This document shows positions 54,839 to 63,194 of a DNA stretch of 64,000 nucleotides, piece after piece. The stretch comes from CAYNZV01 sp965217095 (GTDB lineage: Bacteria; Latescibacterota; UBA2968; UBA8231): positions 2,542,001 through 2,606,000 of the forward strand of contig OZ244235.1 in assembly GCA_965217095.1 (NCBI GenBank), written 5' to 3'. A program made the translations under genes and the position numbers. Within the stretch, counting starts at the first letter, position 1. Each line of letters starts with the position of its first letter. The notes beneath the pieces were generated by a model that was given only the letters and a program-made list of their open reading frames with translations, was not told the DNA's origin and ran no database searches.

Positions 54839-56629
54839 GTGAAGTTATCGAACGCTGTCGTAAAATATCCGGTCGTCGCCTGCCTAGTAGGATTTCTTAC
54901 CGCTTGTGGTGGGGGGGAAGACAAGGCCAGCGGGGAACCCTACGTGAGCGACCCGGAAGTAGGCAAGATATTCCGATATGCTCGACGAAGCGCGTACAAA
55001 ACTCTCGATCCTATGAAGCAGTTCGATCAAGCCTCCGCAGAGATAATCACAAATCTCTTCGACACCTTGCTTGAATACCACTACCTGGATCGGCCGTATC
55101 GTTTGATTCCTGGTTTACTGGCTAACATGCCAGAGAAACAGCCGGATGGAGTTACCTACAAATTCACCCTGAAGCGGGGGGTACATTTTGTCGACGACCC
55201 CTGTTTCCACGGTGGCAAAGGCCGGGAAGTCACCATCGACGATGTCATCTTCACGCTCAAGCGTTTTGCCGACGCCAACGTAAACATCAAGAGCTATTCC
55301 TTGATCCAGGGTTTTGTCGTCGGCATGGACGAATACCGCGCGGAAACCAAGCGCCTGGGTAAAGATGCGAATTACGACGCGATAGTGATTGAAGGCTTAG
55401 TCAAGATTGACGACTTCGCCATGACGATCCAATTCACCGCTGACAATCCGCTGGCGCTGTTTCCCTTCGCCTTTTCCGGCATGTCGATTCTCGCCCGGGA
55501 AGCTGTGAATAAGTATGGCGAAGACCTCGGCCGCCATCCGGTCGGCACGGGTCCGTTCTACATGAAACAGCTGTCACGCCGAGGCGAGATGATTCTATCC
55601 AGGAACCCGAGCTACCATCAGACCTACCCGGAGTCGGGCGAATCGGGCGACGGGGAGCGCCGCCTGCTGGTCGACACCGGCAAAAAACTACCGCTCATCG
55701 ATGAAGTGCAGTTACCGCTGATCGAAGAACCGCAGCCGGCGATGCTCAAGTTCAAGAAGGGCGAGATCGATTGGATCGGCATAAACAAGGACGATTTCGT
55801 GCAAATGGCATATCGGGATGACGATGGCGGGTTCCATCTCAAGGAGGAATATGCCGACAAATTCGAGATGTACACCGAGCCAGGGCTCTACGCAGGTTAT
55901 ATCGCCTTCAACATGAAGGACCCGCTGGTGGGGACGAACAAGGCCTTGCGGCAGGCCTTCGCCTACGCCATGAGCACGAAGGATTGGATAGACCTGCTCC
56001 ACAACGGCCGCGGCATGCCTCTCAATACCATCGTGCCACATCCAATCGCCGGTAGCGAGACCGACATCGATTTCAAGTATTACCAGAAGGACGTTGACAT
56101 GGCGCGGAAGAAACTCGCCGAAGCAGGGTTTCCGGATGGAAAGGGGTTGCCTGAAATCACCATCGATTTTCGCAGCGCGACCAAAGACATGCGGCAATCG
56201 TTCGAATTCATGCGCAATGAGCTTGAGGCGGTAAATATTCAGGTGAAGGGCAACTTCCAGACCTTCTCCGCCTTTCTGAAAAGGATCGAGTCGGGCAACT
56301 TCCAGATTGCGGAAGCCGCGTGGGGCGCAGACTATCCGGATGGAGAGAACTTCTATCAGTTGCTCTACGGTCCCAACCGGACGCCGGGACCCAACATGAG
56401 CGTTTATGACGACCCGGAGTACAATCGGCTATATGAGGAGTCGAGATTTATGCCGAACGGACCAAAACGGTACGGGTTGTTCACGCGAATGTCGGAGATC
56501 ATCAAGGAAGAGGTGCCACTCGTGCTGCGCAACAATCGGGTCTATTTCGGACTCTACCAATCTAGGGTGGGCAATATGAAACGGAACATGATGGTAGATG
56601 TCCCTTTCAAGTATCTCAATCTTCGATAG
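54839..56629 (+). CDS. Peptide/nickel-type ABC substrate-binding lipoprotein (SBP_bac_5)
   Basis: 596-residue periplasmic binding protein. The lipoprotein signal ends VGFLTAC (Cys23). The family body shows FRYARRSAYKTLDPMKQFDQ, KRGVHFVDDPCF, HPVGTGPFYMKQLSRRG and RQAFAYAMSTKDWIDLL. The ligand (peptide, opine, nickel or sugar oligomer) cannot be told. The GTG at 54839 is used because the ATG at 54834 hits TGA in its frame after two codons, and AGAAGGGAG precedes it. Third gene of the dpp-type operon. Confidence 0.9.
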   Translation: MKLSNAVVKYPVVACLVGFLTACGGGEDKASGEPYVSDPEVGKIFRYARRSAYKTLDPMKQFDQASAEIITNLFDTLLEYHYLDRPYRLIPGLLANMPEKQPDGVTYKFTLKRGVHFVDDPCFHGGKGREVTIDDVIFTLKRFADANVNIKSYSLIQGFVVGMDEYRAETKRLGKDANYDAIVIEGLVKIDDFAMTIQFTADNPLALFPFAFSGMSILAREAVNKYGEDLGRHPVGTGPFYMKQLSRRGEMILSRNPSYHQTYPESGESGDGERRLLVDTGKKLPLIDEVQLPLIEEPQPAMLKFKKGEIDWIGINKDDFVQMAYRDDDGGFHLKEEYADKFEMYTEPGLYAGYIAFNMKDPLVGTNKALRQAFAYAMSTKDWIDLLHNGRGMPLNTIVPHPIAGSETDIDFKYYQKDVDMARKKLAEAGFPDGKGLPEITIDFRSATKDMRQSFEFMRNELEAVNIQVKGNFQTFSAFLKRIESGNFQIAEAAWGADYPDGENFYQLLYGPNRTPGPNMSVYDDPEYNRLYEESRFMPNGPKRYGLFTRMSEIIKEEVPLVLRNNRVYFGLYQSRVGNMKRNMMVDVPFKYLNLR

Positions 56630-56653
56630 GGCCGAAGCGAGGAATAGCGAGCA

Positions 56654-57586
56654 ATGACCGCCTACATCATACGCCGTGTGTTGTATATGATCCCCATCAT
56701 ACTCGGGGTCGCCCTGCTTATTTTCCTGCTGTTCTCGATTGTGGGCGAGGATCCAGTCCGGGTAGCCCTGGGCCAACACGCCAACCAGGAGGCGATCGAC
56801 GAGCTGCGCAGCAAGTGGGGTCTGGACAGACCGCTGGCCCTGCAGTTTCTCGATTTCCTGGCCCAAATTGTGACTATGGACCTGGGCCGCTCTTTCAACA
56901 CCGGCGAACAACTCACCGATATGTTTGCCGGCGGGGTAACCGTCTCCCTCAGCCTTACCGTGTTCCCCTACTTCTTCGGCATGAGCACCAACCTGCTCAT
57001 AGCTCTGGCCATCGCCTATTTCCGCGGCAGCTGGTTCGATCGTTGGTCCACCGTCTTTTTCGTGGCGGCCATGTCCGTTTCATATCTGGTCTATATCATC
57101 GGTTTCCAGTACCTGCTCGCGTACAAGTGGGACCTTTTCCCGATCAACGGCTGGGCAGAGGGATGGGAAGGGATCCAGTACCTGATCTTGCCCTGGCTCA
57201 TCATCATGTTCGTCAGTGCCGGCCAGGACATTCGCATGTTTCGGACGGTTTTTCTGGACGAGACCAAAGCGGACTACGTGCGCACCGCTTTGGCCAAGGG
57301 GGCCAGCGAACCGTCAGTGCTGTTGAATCATATCCTCAAGAACGCCATGATCCCGATCCTCACTTATTCGGTGATCGGCATCCCCTTCCTGATTCTCGGG
57401 GCGTTCCTGATGGAGCGATTCTTCAGTCTTCCAGGGGTCGGAGACATCCTGATAACCGCCATCAATACCGGCGATTTCCCGGTGCTCAAGAGCCTGACGA
57501 TCTTGATGGCGATCGCCTACTCAGCCTTCAACCTGCTTACCGACATCCTCTACGCCTACGTCGACCCTCGGGTCCAGCTTTCTTGA
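56654..57586 (+). CDS. ABC transporter permease (DppB)
   Basis: 310-residue inner-membrane permease. The N-terminal helix is YIIRRVLYMIPIILGVALLI, followed by the typical DPVRVALG loop and about six helices. The EAA loop reads YVRTALAKGASEPSVLLNHI. It contacts the ATPases DppD/DppF through this loop. Starts at ATG 56654 after GAGGAATAGCGAGCA. Downstream is the second permease. Confidence 0.93.
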   Translation: MTAYIIRRVLYMIPIILGVALLIFLLFSIVGEDPVRVALGQHANQEAIDELRSKWGLDRPLALQFLDFLAQIVTMDLGRSFNTGEQLTDMFAGGVTVSLSLTVFPYFFGMSTNLLIALAIAYFRGSWFDRWSTVFFVAAMSVSYLVYIIGFQYLLAYKWDLFPINGWAEGWEGIQYLILPWLIIMFVSAGQDIRMFRTVFLDETKADYVRTALAKGASEPSVLLNHILKNAMIPILTYSVIGIPFLILGAFLMERFFSLPGVGDILITAINTGDFPVLKSLTILMAIAYSAFNLLTDILYAYVDPRVQLS

Positions 57587-57621
57587 TTTGTGATGAAGAC
57601 TATCAAAAGGGTGAGACAGAG

Positions 57622-58509
57622 TTGAGCACCGGAATCGACCTACGAGCGCTGAGAGCAGCCAAGGGCGAAAGCATCGGCCGCCGAGCGCTACACCGTCTGT
57701 CGCGCAAGCCGTACGTGATGAGCTGCTTCGGAGTCGTTCTGCTCTATCTATTGATCGCGCTCCTGGGATATGTGGGTCTGTTGCCCGATTTCCAGGAACG
57801 GGTCGGTTCTTCCTACGAGGAACCCAGCTTGAGTTTTGCCAAGCTTCTCGGAACCGACATCTTCGGCCGGTCAATACTTTACAAGATCCTGATCGGCACG
57901 AAAACCGCGATGACCATCGGACTAGTGGTGACCGTAATCGCCGTTCCACTGGGCATCTTCTTCGGATCTGTGTCCGGGTATCTGGGGGGTAAGGTCGATG
58001 CGGTGGTCGTATGGCTCTACAGCGTCATCTCGTCGGTGCCGTACATCCTACTGATCATTGCCATCTCCTACGCCCTGGGGAAAGGCATCCTGTCAGTCTG
58101 TATCGCCTTGGGGGCGGTGGGCTGGGTAGGACTGTGCCGATTGATTCGGGGTGAGGTGCTCAAACACAAAAACAGAGAGTACGTCCTTGCGGTGAAATTG
58201 ATCGGCGCCGGAAACATGACCGTCATGTTCCGTCACATTCTGCCGAACGTAGTGCACCTGGCGATTATTACCGCTTCCCTGACCGTGCTCGGAGCCGTTA
58301 AATCGGAGGTGATCCTGACCTTCCTTGGCGTCGGCATTCAGGACGGGGCCAGCTGGGGCACCATGATCTCGGAAGCCACCGGCGAGCTGAGCCAGGGGAT
58401 ATGGTGGCCATTGGTGGGAGTGATAATCGTGATGTTTGTGATAATCTATTCGCTCAACGTCGTCGGCGACGCCTTGCGGGACGCGCTCGATCCGAAGCTG
58501 GTGGACTAG
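57622..58509 (+). CDS. ABC transporter permease (DppC)
   Basis: 295-residue permease with an N-terminal amphipathic segment (RRALHRLSRKPYVMSCFG), six helices and the EAA loop YVLAVKLIGAGNMTVMFRHI. It ends NVVGDALRDALDPKLVD, the normal DppC end. The TTG at 57622 follows GGGTGAGACAGAG; another in-frame TTG at 57583 would overlap dppB. Last gene of the transporter operon; an amidohydrolase fragment on the other strand follows directly. Confidence 0.9.
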   Translation: MSTGIDLRALRAAKGESIGRRALHRLSRKPYVMSCFGVVLLYLLIALLGYVGLLPDFQERVGSSYEEPSLSFAKLLGTDIFGRSILYKILIGTKTAMTIGLVVTVIAVPLGIFFGSVSGYLGGKVDAVVVWLYSVISSVPYILLIIAISYALGKGILSVCIALGAVGWVGLCRLIRGEVLKHKNREYVLAVKLIGAGNMTVMFRHILPNVVHLAIITASLTVLGAVKSEVILTFLGVGIQDGASWGTMISEATGELSQGIWWPLVGVIIVMFVIIYSLNVVGDALRDALDPKLVD

Positions 58510-58776
58510 GAGCGTGTCCGGCGGATGCCGTTGAGCCCCTGGTCCGCCCATTGCCAGATGCCGCTGCCGCTGTCGTTTTCTTCCACGATCATCGCTGACT
58601 TGAAGCGGTGCGGGTACTGGCGCAAGCATTCCACGATAACTGTTATCGGTGGTCCCCATGTGCTGGATCAACACGGCCTTCTCCACCCCGGACTGCTCCA
58701 TGTGAGGAATCCACCGGCTCGTATTTGTCCAAACCTGTGTGACCGTGTGTGTCGACGATGATCATCTCCGTCTCCA
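58506..58776 (-). pseudogene. Amidohydrolase fragment (5' end only), frameshifted
   Basis: Read on the minus strand, 58776 downward gives MIIVDTHGHTGLDKYEPVDS, with the metal-binding HxH of the amidohydrolase-2 family. One frame later comes MEQSGVEKAVLIQHMGTT, and in the third frame YPHRFKSAMIVEENDSG then IWQWADQGLNGIR and a stop at about 58506-58508. Three frames in succession imply at least two small indels. The rest of the gene (about 200 codons) is gone: the fragment ends at the dppC stop. It is the remains of an amidohydrolase gene, unlike the intact double-domain protein at 39232. Bases 58777-58909 carry only the ribosome-binding site of the next gene. Confidence 0.7.
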
Positions 58777-58909
58777 GTGAAGTTGCTTCTACGGCAGCGT
58801 TTTGGTTGACCTGGGATCGTAATTCCTCATACTTTGCCTCACCGGCGCCGGCCGCGGCGGTTCCCCCTGTGGATCACGGTCACGGGATCCGCAAAAGGAG
58901 CACACAACC

Positions 58910-59722
58910 ATGAACACACAGATCACCCAGGAACAGATCGAAGCGTTCGAGCGGGACGGATTTACCATTATAGACCAATTCATCGGTGAGGATGAAATCG
59001 CGGAGCTTCTGTCCGCCATCGAAGACTGCATCGAGGAGCTTGGAAACAAACGGATCGCCGGCGAGGGTCGCGATCTTGTGGACAATGACCAGTACAGCAA
59101 GATCTTCCTGCAGCGGTTGAACCTCTGGAAGATCAGCGAGACGGTGCGCCGATATTTCCTGGCACCTGAGGTGGGAGAGATGTGTTGCCGGCTTGCCGGA
59201 ATCGACGGCATTCGGATCTGGCACGACCAGACCCTGCAGAAAGCACCGTGGGGCAACGCCACGTCCTGGCACATGGACAACCCCAAGTGGTCCTTTCATT
59301 CCTACGATTCGGTCACCGTCTGGGTGGCACTCGATCCAGTGACCATCCAGAACGGCTGCCTCTACCTTCCGGGATCCCACAAGGTCACCAAACACGACCT
59401 GGATTCCTCGACCACCGGATCCGACATGCCCGACCTGTTCGACATCTATCCGGAACTGAAAATGGTCGAAGCAATGCCCGTCGAACTCATGAGGGGTGGG
59501 GCCGGCGTGCACAACAGCATGATCGCCCATGCGGCGGGTCCGAACATGACACCCTACTGGCGACGAGCAATGACCTGCTCCTATATGCCGGACGGAGCCA
59601 CCTTCAACGGGCTGCAGAATATCCTCTCCGTAGAGCGGGCTCGCAGCCTGCGGGTCGGCGACGTCATGGACGACGAGGCGATGGTTCCGCTTGTGTGGTC
59701 GAGGGAAGCGGCTATTGCCTGA
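58910..59722 (+). CDS. Phytanoyl-CoA dioxygenase (PhyH) family Fe(II)/2-oxoglutarate enzyme
   Basis: 270-residue oxygenase. The first part of the 2-His-1-carboxylate site is HMD in TSWHMDNPKWSFH. LDPVTIQNGCLYLPGSH follows as in the family, and the distal His is in IAHAAGPNMTPYWRRAM. PhyH relatives hydroxylate small molecules or lipids and need Fe(II), O2 and 2-oxoglutarate. The ATG at 58910 follows AAAAGGAG. The stop lies 5 bases before the start of the threonine-synthase-like gene, so they are probably co-transcribed; a role in modifying an amino acid or its precursor is a guess. Confidence 0.9.
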   Translation: MNTQITQEQIEAFERDGFTIIDQFIGEDEIAELLSAIEDCIEELGNKRIAGEGRDLVDNDQYSKIFLQRLNLWKISETVRRYFLAPEVGEMCCRLAGIDGIRIWHDQTLQKAPWGNATSWHMDNPKWSFHSYDSVTVWVALDPVTIQNGCLYLPGSHKVTKHDLDSSTTGSDMPDLFDIYPELKMVEAMPVELMRGGAGVHNSMIAHAAGPNMTPYWRRAMTCSYMPDGATFNGLQNILSVERARSLRVGDVMDDEAMVPLVWSREAAIA

Positions 59723-59727
59723 CCGCC

Positions 59728-60951
59728 TTGAGCCGATTCGACGTCTTCTGCTCAGATTGTCGGCACCAGGAAGCCGAGCTTCAGGCCTCCGTCTGTTCGG
59801 TCTGCCAGGGCCGCCTGGAATTTTCCTACGACTACGACAGCGTTGAATGGGACGAGCATTTCGGCAACAGCATGTGGCGCTTCTGGCCGCTGCTGCCCGT
59901 CGAGGGACCTGACGCAATAACCACGCTGGGAGAAGGAGGCACCCCCCTCCTACCGGTGCGCGGCGACGGCAACCTCCAGATTTTCGTCAAGGACGAGGCG
60001 CGCAATCCAACCGGCTCCCACAAAGACCGCTCTCTTGCCGTTGCCATCAATCACGGTCGCGCGATTGGAGCCCAAGCGTCGGTGGTGGTCTCTACCGGAA
60101 GCGCCGGTATCTCCAACGCCGCAATGGCTAGCCGTGCGGGCATGGCCAGCATAGCGGTAATGTCCTCCGGGGTTCCCCGCGAGCGCATCTTCCCCATGGA
60201 AGCGCTCGGCTGCACCATCGTGGAAGTAGACGCGGCCATCGATCTCATCGTTGAGCGAGTAACCGAAATCTGTCGTGATCGGGGGCTCTACGCGAGCACC
60301 ACGAGCCGGGGCTCCAATCCATATCAGAGCGAGGGCAACAAAACCATCGCCTACGAAATCGTCGAGCAACTCGGTCGCGCGCCCGACCATATGCTCGTGC
60401 CGGTGGGAGGTGGCGGTTCCATCGCCGGCATCTGGCGAGGTTTCCGCGACCTGGAACAGTTGGGTGTGATTTCCCGGTTGCCGCAGATGATCGGTGTTGT
60501 GCCCGGCGACTACAACGGGTTGGAAGTGGCGTTGAATCAGGGGCTGGCAACACAGGATGAGCTATTGGCACTTCCGTATGACGATCTTCCACCTTCCATT
60601 CTGGTCAAGATCGCCCATCCCTACCCCCCTGACGGGGCAGATGCTCTTGGCGCCGTCCGCAAATCCGGGGGATTCTTCATCTCGGTCAGTGACCAGGAAG
60701 CGCTGCAGGCGGCGGCCGATCTGGGACGCAAGGAGGGACTCTATGCAGAGCCGTCGAGCGCGGCATGTTTTGCTGGACTCGACCGGTTGCGCGGGAGTGG
60801 AAAACTGGATGGAGACACTGTGGTCGCCATGATCAGTGGGTCCGGATTCCGCGAGACCTTTCTCACCGCCGAGCGCATTCCGGCTTCGTCCCACAAGGTC
60901 GGGATCGACGGATTGCCTGAGCTTCTCTCGCGGATCCAAGGGACTCGTTAA
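59728..60951 (+). CDS. Threonine-synthase-like PLP enzyme with N-terminal zinc ribbon
   Basis: 407-residue fold-type II PLP enzyme. The N-terminal zinc ribbon has two CxxC pairs (FCSDCRHQ … VCSVCQG). The catalytic lysine follows in NPTGSHKDRSLAVAI, and the PLP-phosphate loop in STGSAGISNAAMA and VPVGGGGSIAGIW. Threonine synthase or a beta-replacement relative is the nearest match. No ATG fits: the only reasonable starts after the PhyH stop are TTG 59728 (chosen) and CTG 59719. The 5-base gap to the gene before and 5-base gap to the gene after indicate an operon with PhyH and the GT39 protein. Confidence 0.85.
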   Translation: MSRFDVFCSDCRHQEAELQASVCSVCQGRLEFSYDYDSVEWDEHFGNSMWRFWPLLPVEGPDAITTLGEGGTPLLPVRGDGNLQIFVKDEARNPTGSHKDRSLAVAINHGRAIGAQASVVVSTGSAGISNAAMASRAGMASIAVMSSGVPRERIFPMEALGCTIVEVDAAIDLIVERVTEICRDRGLYASTTSRGSNPYQSEGNKTIAYEIVEQLGRAPDHMLVPVGGGGSIAGIWRGFRDLEQLGVISRLPQMIGVVPGDYNGLEVALNQGLATQDELLALPYDDLPPSILVKIAHPYPPDGADALGAVRKSGGFFISVSDQEALQAAADLGRKEGLYAEPSSAACFAGLDRLRGSGKLDGDTVVAMISGSGFRETFLTAERIPASSHKVGIDGLPELLSRIQGTR

Positions 60952-60956
60952 GTCGA

Positions 60957-63179
60957 ATGCCGCTCTTGTTTCTGGCGGCGGTCGCACTTTTGTTGCGCTG
61001 GCCTTTCCCGGAATTCCAGTGGCTGCACGTGGACGAACGGGCGTTCGTTACGGTCCCTCTCGGATTCTGGGGTGGAGATTTAAATCCACACTTCTTCAAC
61101 TATCCCACCTTCCACTTCTATCTGGTCTCCGCGCTCTATCTCGTCTACTTCCTCCTCTTCAGTCACGAGTCCTTCGAAGGCTTCCTGGCCTATCGCTATT
61201 TCGTTGATGCCGGTGAACTCACAACCCTCGCCCGCATTGTCACTACCCTATTTGCGGTGGGCACGGTCATCGTTACCGCCCAGCTGGCACGAAGGATTTA
61301 TGGCCGCACAGGCGCGTGGGTCGCTGGCCTTGTATTGGCCGTGCTCCCCCTCCACGTGCGCTTTTCACATCTCGCCATTACCGATACCCCTGCCGCTTTC
61401 TGGGTAGCTCTGGCGCTGCTGGGCTCCGTCAGAATCATTCAGGAGGGACGCTTGCGAGATTATCTTCTTGCGGGAATCGCCGCCGGCCTGGCAGCTGCGA
61501 CAAAATACCCGGGTGCGATCGTTTTAGTCGCTGCGGTAACCGCGGCGTTGATGCGCGAGTCAACACTCAAATCTCGAGGCCTGTGGATCACGTTGGGTAG
61601 CGCGCTCGTTATCTTCTGCGCAACCACTCCCTATGTCTGGCTGGACTACCAGAGTTTCTGGGCGGAGTTCTCCGCCATGGGGAGGCAGCACTTGTTGGCG
61701 GGCGCCGACAACCGCCAGGAGAGTGCCCTTCTCCACCACTTGAGATATTCAGCGTTCTACGGCCTCGGCTTGACGGTAATGGCATCTCTCCTGGTAGCAT
61801 TTGTCTGGCGCCTTCGGGATTGGCGCCGGGAAGAGGCCGTGTTGCTGATTTTTATCTGCGGTTTCACAGCAGTCCTGCTCGCCGCTGGCTCAGTTTTTAT
61901 GCGCTACACCCTGCCGATCCTGCCGGCGTTAAGTCCGCTGTTGGTCCGTTCGTTCGCTCTGTTTCGCAGAAACAGAATTGTGTTTGTCGCCTGGATCGGA
62001 TTGTTGCTCATCGAACCGACCTACGCTTCCTGGAAGATCCGCAGCCAACTTTCCGGACTCGATTCCCGGACCGAGGCCCAAAGGTGGTTGTACGACAGGC
62101 TCTCGGGGGGTGGCAGAATCGCCCATTTGTCGAACGCCGCCCCAATCTTTACCCTGTCCCCGAACTCGGTTCTCGAGCGCCAACGCCATTTCCTCAACAG
62201 TTTCAGCATGGAGCAGCTCATCGAGTCGTATGCGGTTCTTGCTTCCAGATCCGATCTACCACCGTTCTTCGTGTCTTTACCCCTCGAAGCGTTTGTCAAA
62301 GGCCTGACTAGGCCGGAAGAAAAGACGACTGACGCCATTCTGTTTGACTACGACCATCCGCTGATCGACCCGGGCATTCGGATGGAGCCAGGGGCCAAAC
62401 CGACTGAAACGGTACAGTTTCCAGTGGGAGAAATTGCCTCTGCCGCGTACGATTGGGGCGATCTCTACTTTCTACCCATCGGTGGCAGCCATGAGCTCAC
62501 GAGTTCTGGTCCTGCAATACGGGCTCTCGTCTTTCCTGCTTCGATCACCGAGCCCGCTCCGTCGAGCGGCGATTACTTCGAGCTGCTGGCAGCGCTCCTA
62601 CGCGCCAACAAACTTGTCGACGAGGGAGATTGGGGGCCGGCAACCTCCGCGTTCCAGTCGATCCGAGAATCCGGTTACAGGATGCACGAGCTTGTGTCCA
62701 AAGCTAACCTCTACAACCTCTACCTTGGCCTCGGCATGATCCACTTCAGAAGGGGGGAGATGGAAACAGCGTTGAAACATTTACGGTTTGCGATCCATAT
62801 TCACCCAACCAGCGCCGTAGCGTATTTTCACCAGGGTGAGGCATTGCGGAGTTTGGGCCGATTTGAAAGCGCCTCTGAGAGTTATCGTCTGGCGCTGGAC
62901 CGTTCTCACCAGGATGCCAAACTGCTTCACAACCTGGGGGTCGGATTTATGAAGATGGGTCGATATGGAGAGAGCATCGAGATCTTGAATCGAGCGACTG
63001 TCCTGAAATCCGAAGCCGATATCTATGTGAACCTCGCAGTCGCTTACGATCGTAGCGGCATGATAAAGAAGCGAAATTTGGCCTTCCGTAAAGCCCTGGA
63101 AATAGATCCCCTGCATACCCAGGCAGAACAGATCCAGTCAATGCTTGATTCGTCACTTCGCGATTCAGCGAAGCGGTAG
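60957..63179 (+). CDS. GT39-type membrane glycosyltransferase with C-terminal TPR repeats
   Basis: 740-residue protein. An N-terminal GT-C fold of about ten helices carries the conserved acidic start (WLHVDERAFVTVPL) and the early loops HPHFFNYPTFHFYL-type and VLPLHVRFSHLAITDTPAAF of the ArnT/PMT family. A soluble domain follows (about 380-540). From about residue 570 to the end there are four to five TPR-like units (YLGLGMIHFRRGEMETALKHL, EALRSLGRFESASESYRLAL, HNLGVGFMKMGRYGESIEIL). The TPR tail probably recruits a partner or substrate. The donor is likely a polyprenyl-phosphate sugar. ATG 60957 starts it 5 bases after the threonine-synthase-like gene. Confidence 0.85.
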   Translation: MPLLFLAAVALLLRWPFPEFQWLHVDERAFVTVPLGFWGGDLNPHFFNYPTFHFYLVSALYLVYFLLFSHESFEGFLAYRYFVDAGELTTLARIVTTLFAVGTVIVTAQLARRIYGRTGAWVAGLVLAVLPLHVRFSHLAITDTPAAFWVALALLGSVRIIQEGRLRDYLLAGIAAGLAAATKYPGAIVLVAAVTAALMRESTLKSRGLWITLGSALVIFCATTPYVWLDYQSFWAEFSAMGRQHLLAGADNRQESALLHHLRYSAFYGLGLTVMASLLVAFVWRLRDWRREEAVLLIFICGFTAVLLAAGSVFMRYTLPILPALSPLLVRSFALFRRNRIVFVAWIGLLLIEPTYASWKIRSQLSGLDSRTEAQRWLYDRLSGGGRIAHLSNAAPIFTLSPNSVLERQRHFLNSFSMEQLIESYAVLASRSDLPPFFVSLPLEAFVKGLTRPEEKTTDAILFDYDHPLIDPGIRMEPGAKPTETVQFPVGEIASAAYDWGDLYFLPIGGSHELTSSGPAIRALVFPASITEPAPSSGDYFELLAALLRANKLVDEGDWGPATSAFQSIRESGYRMHELVSKANLYNLYLGLGMIHFRRGEMETALKHLRFAIHIHPTSAVAYFHQGEALRSLGRFESASESYRLALDRSHQDAKLLHNLGVGFMKMGRYGESIEILNRATVLKSEADIYVNLAVAYDRSGMIKKRNLAFRKALEIDPLHTQAEQIQSMLDSSLRDSAKR

Positions 63180-63194
63180 AGGAAGGAAAACACC

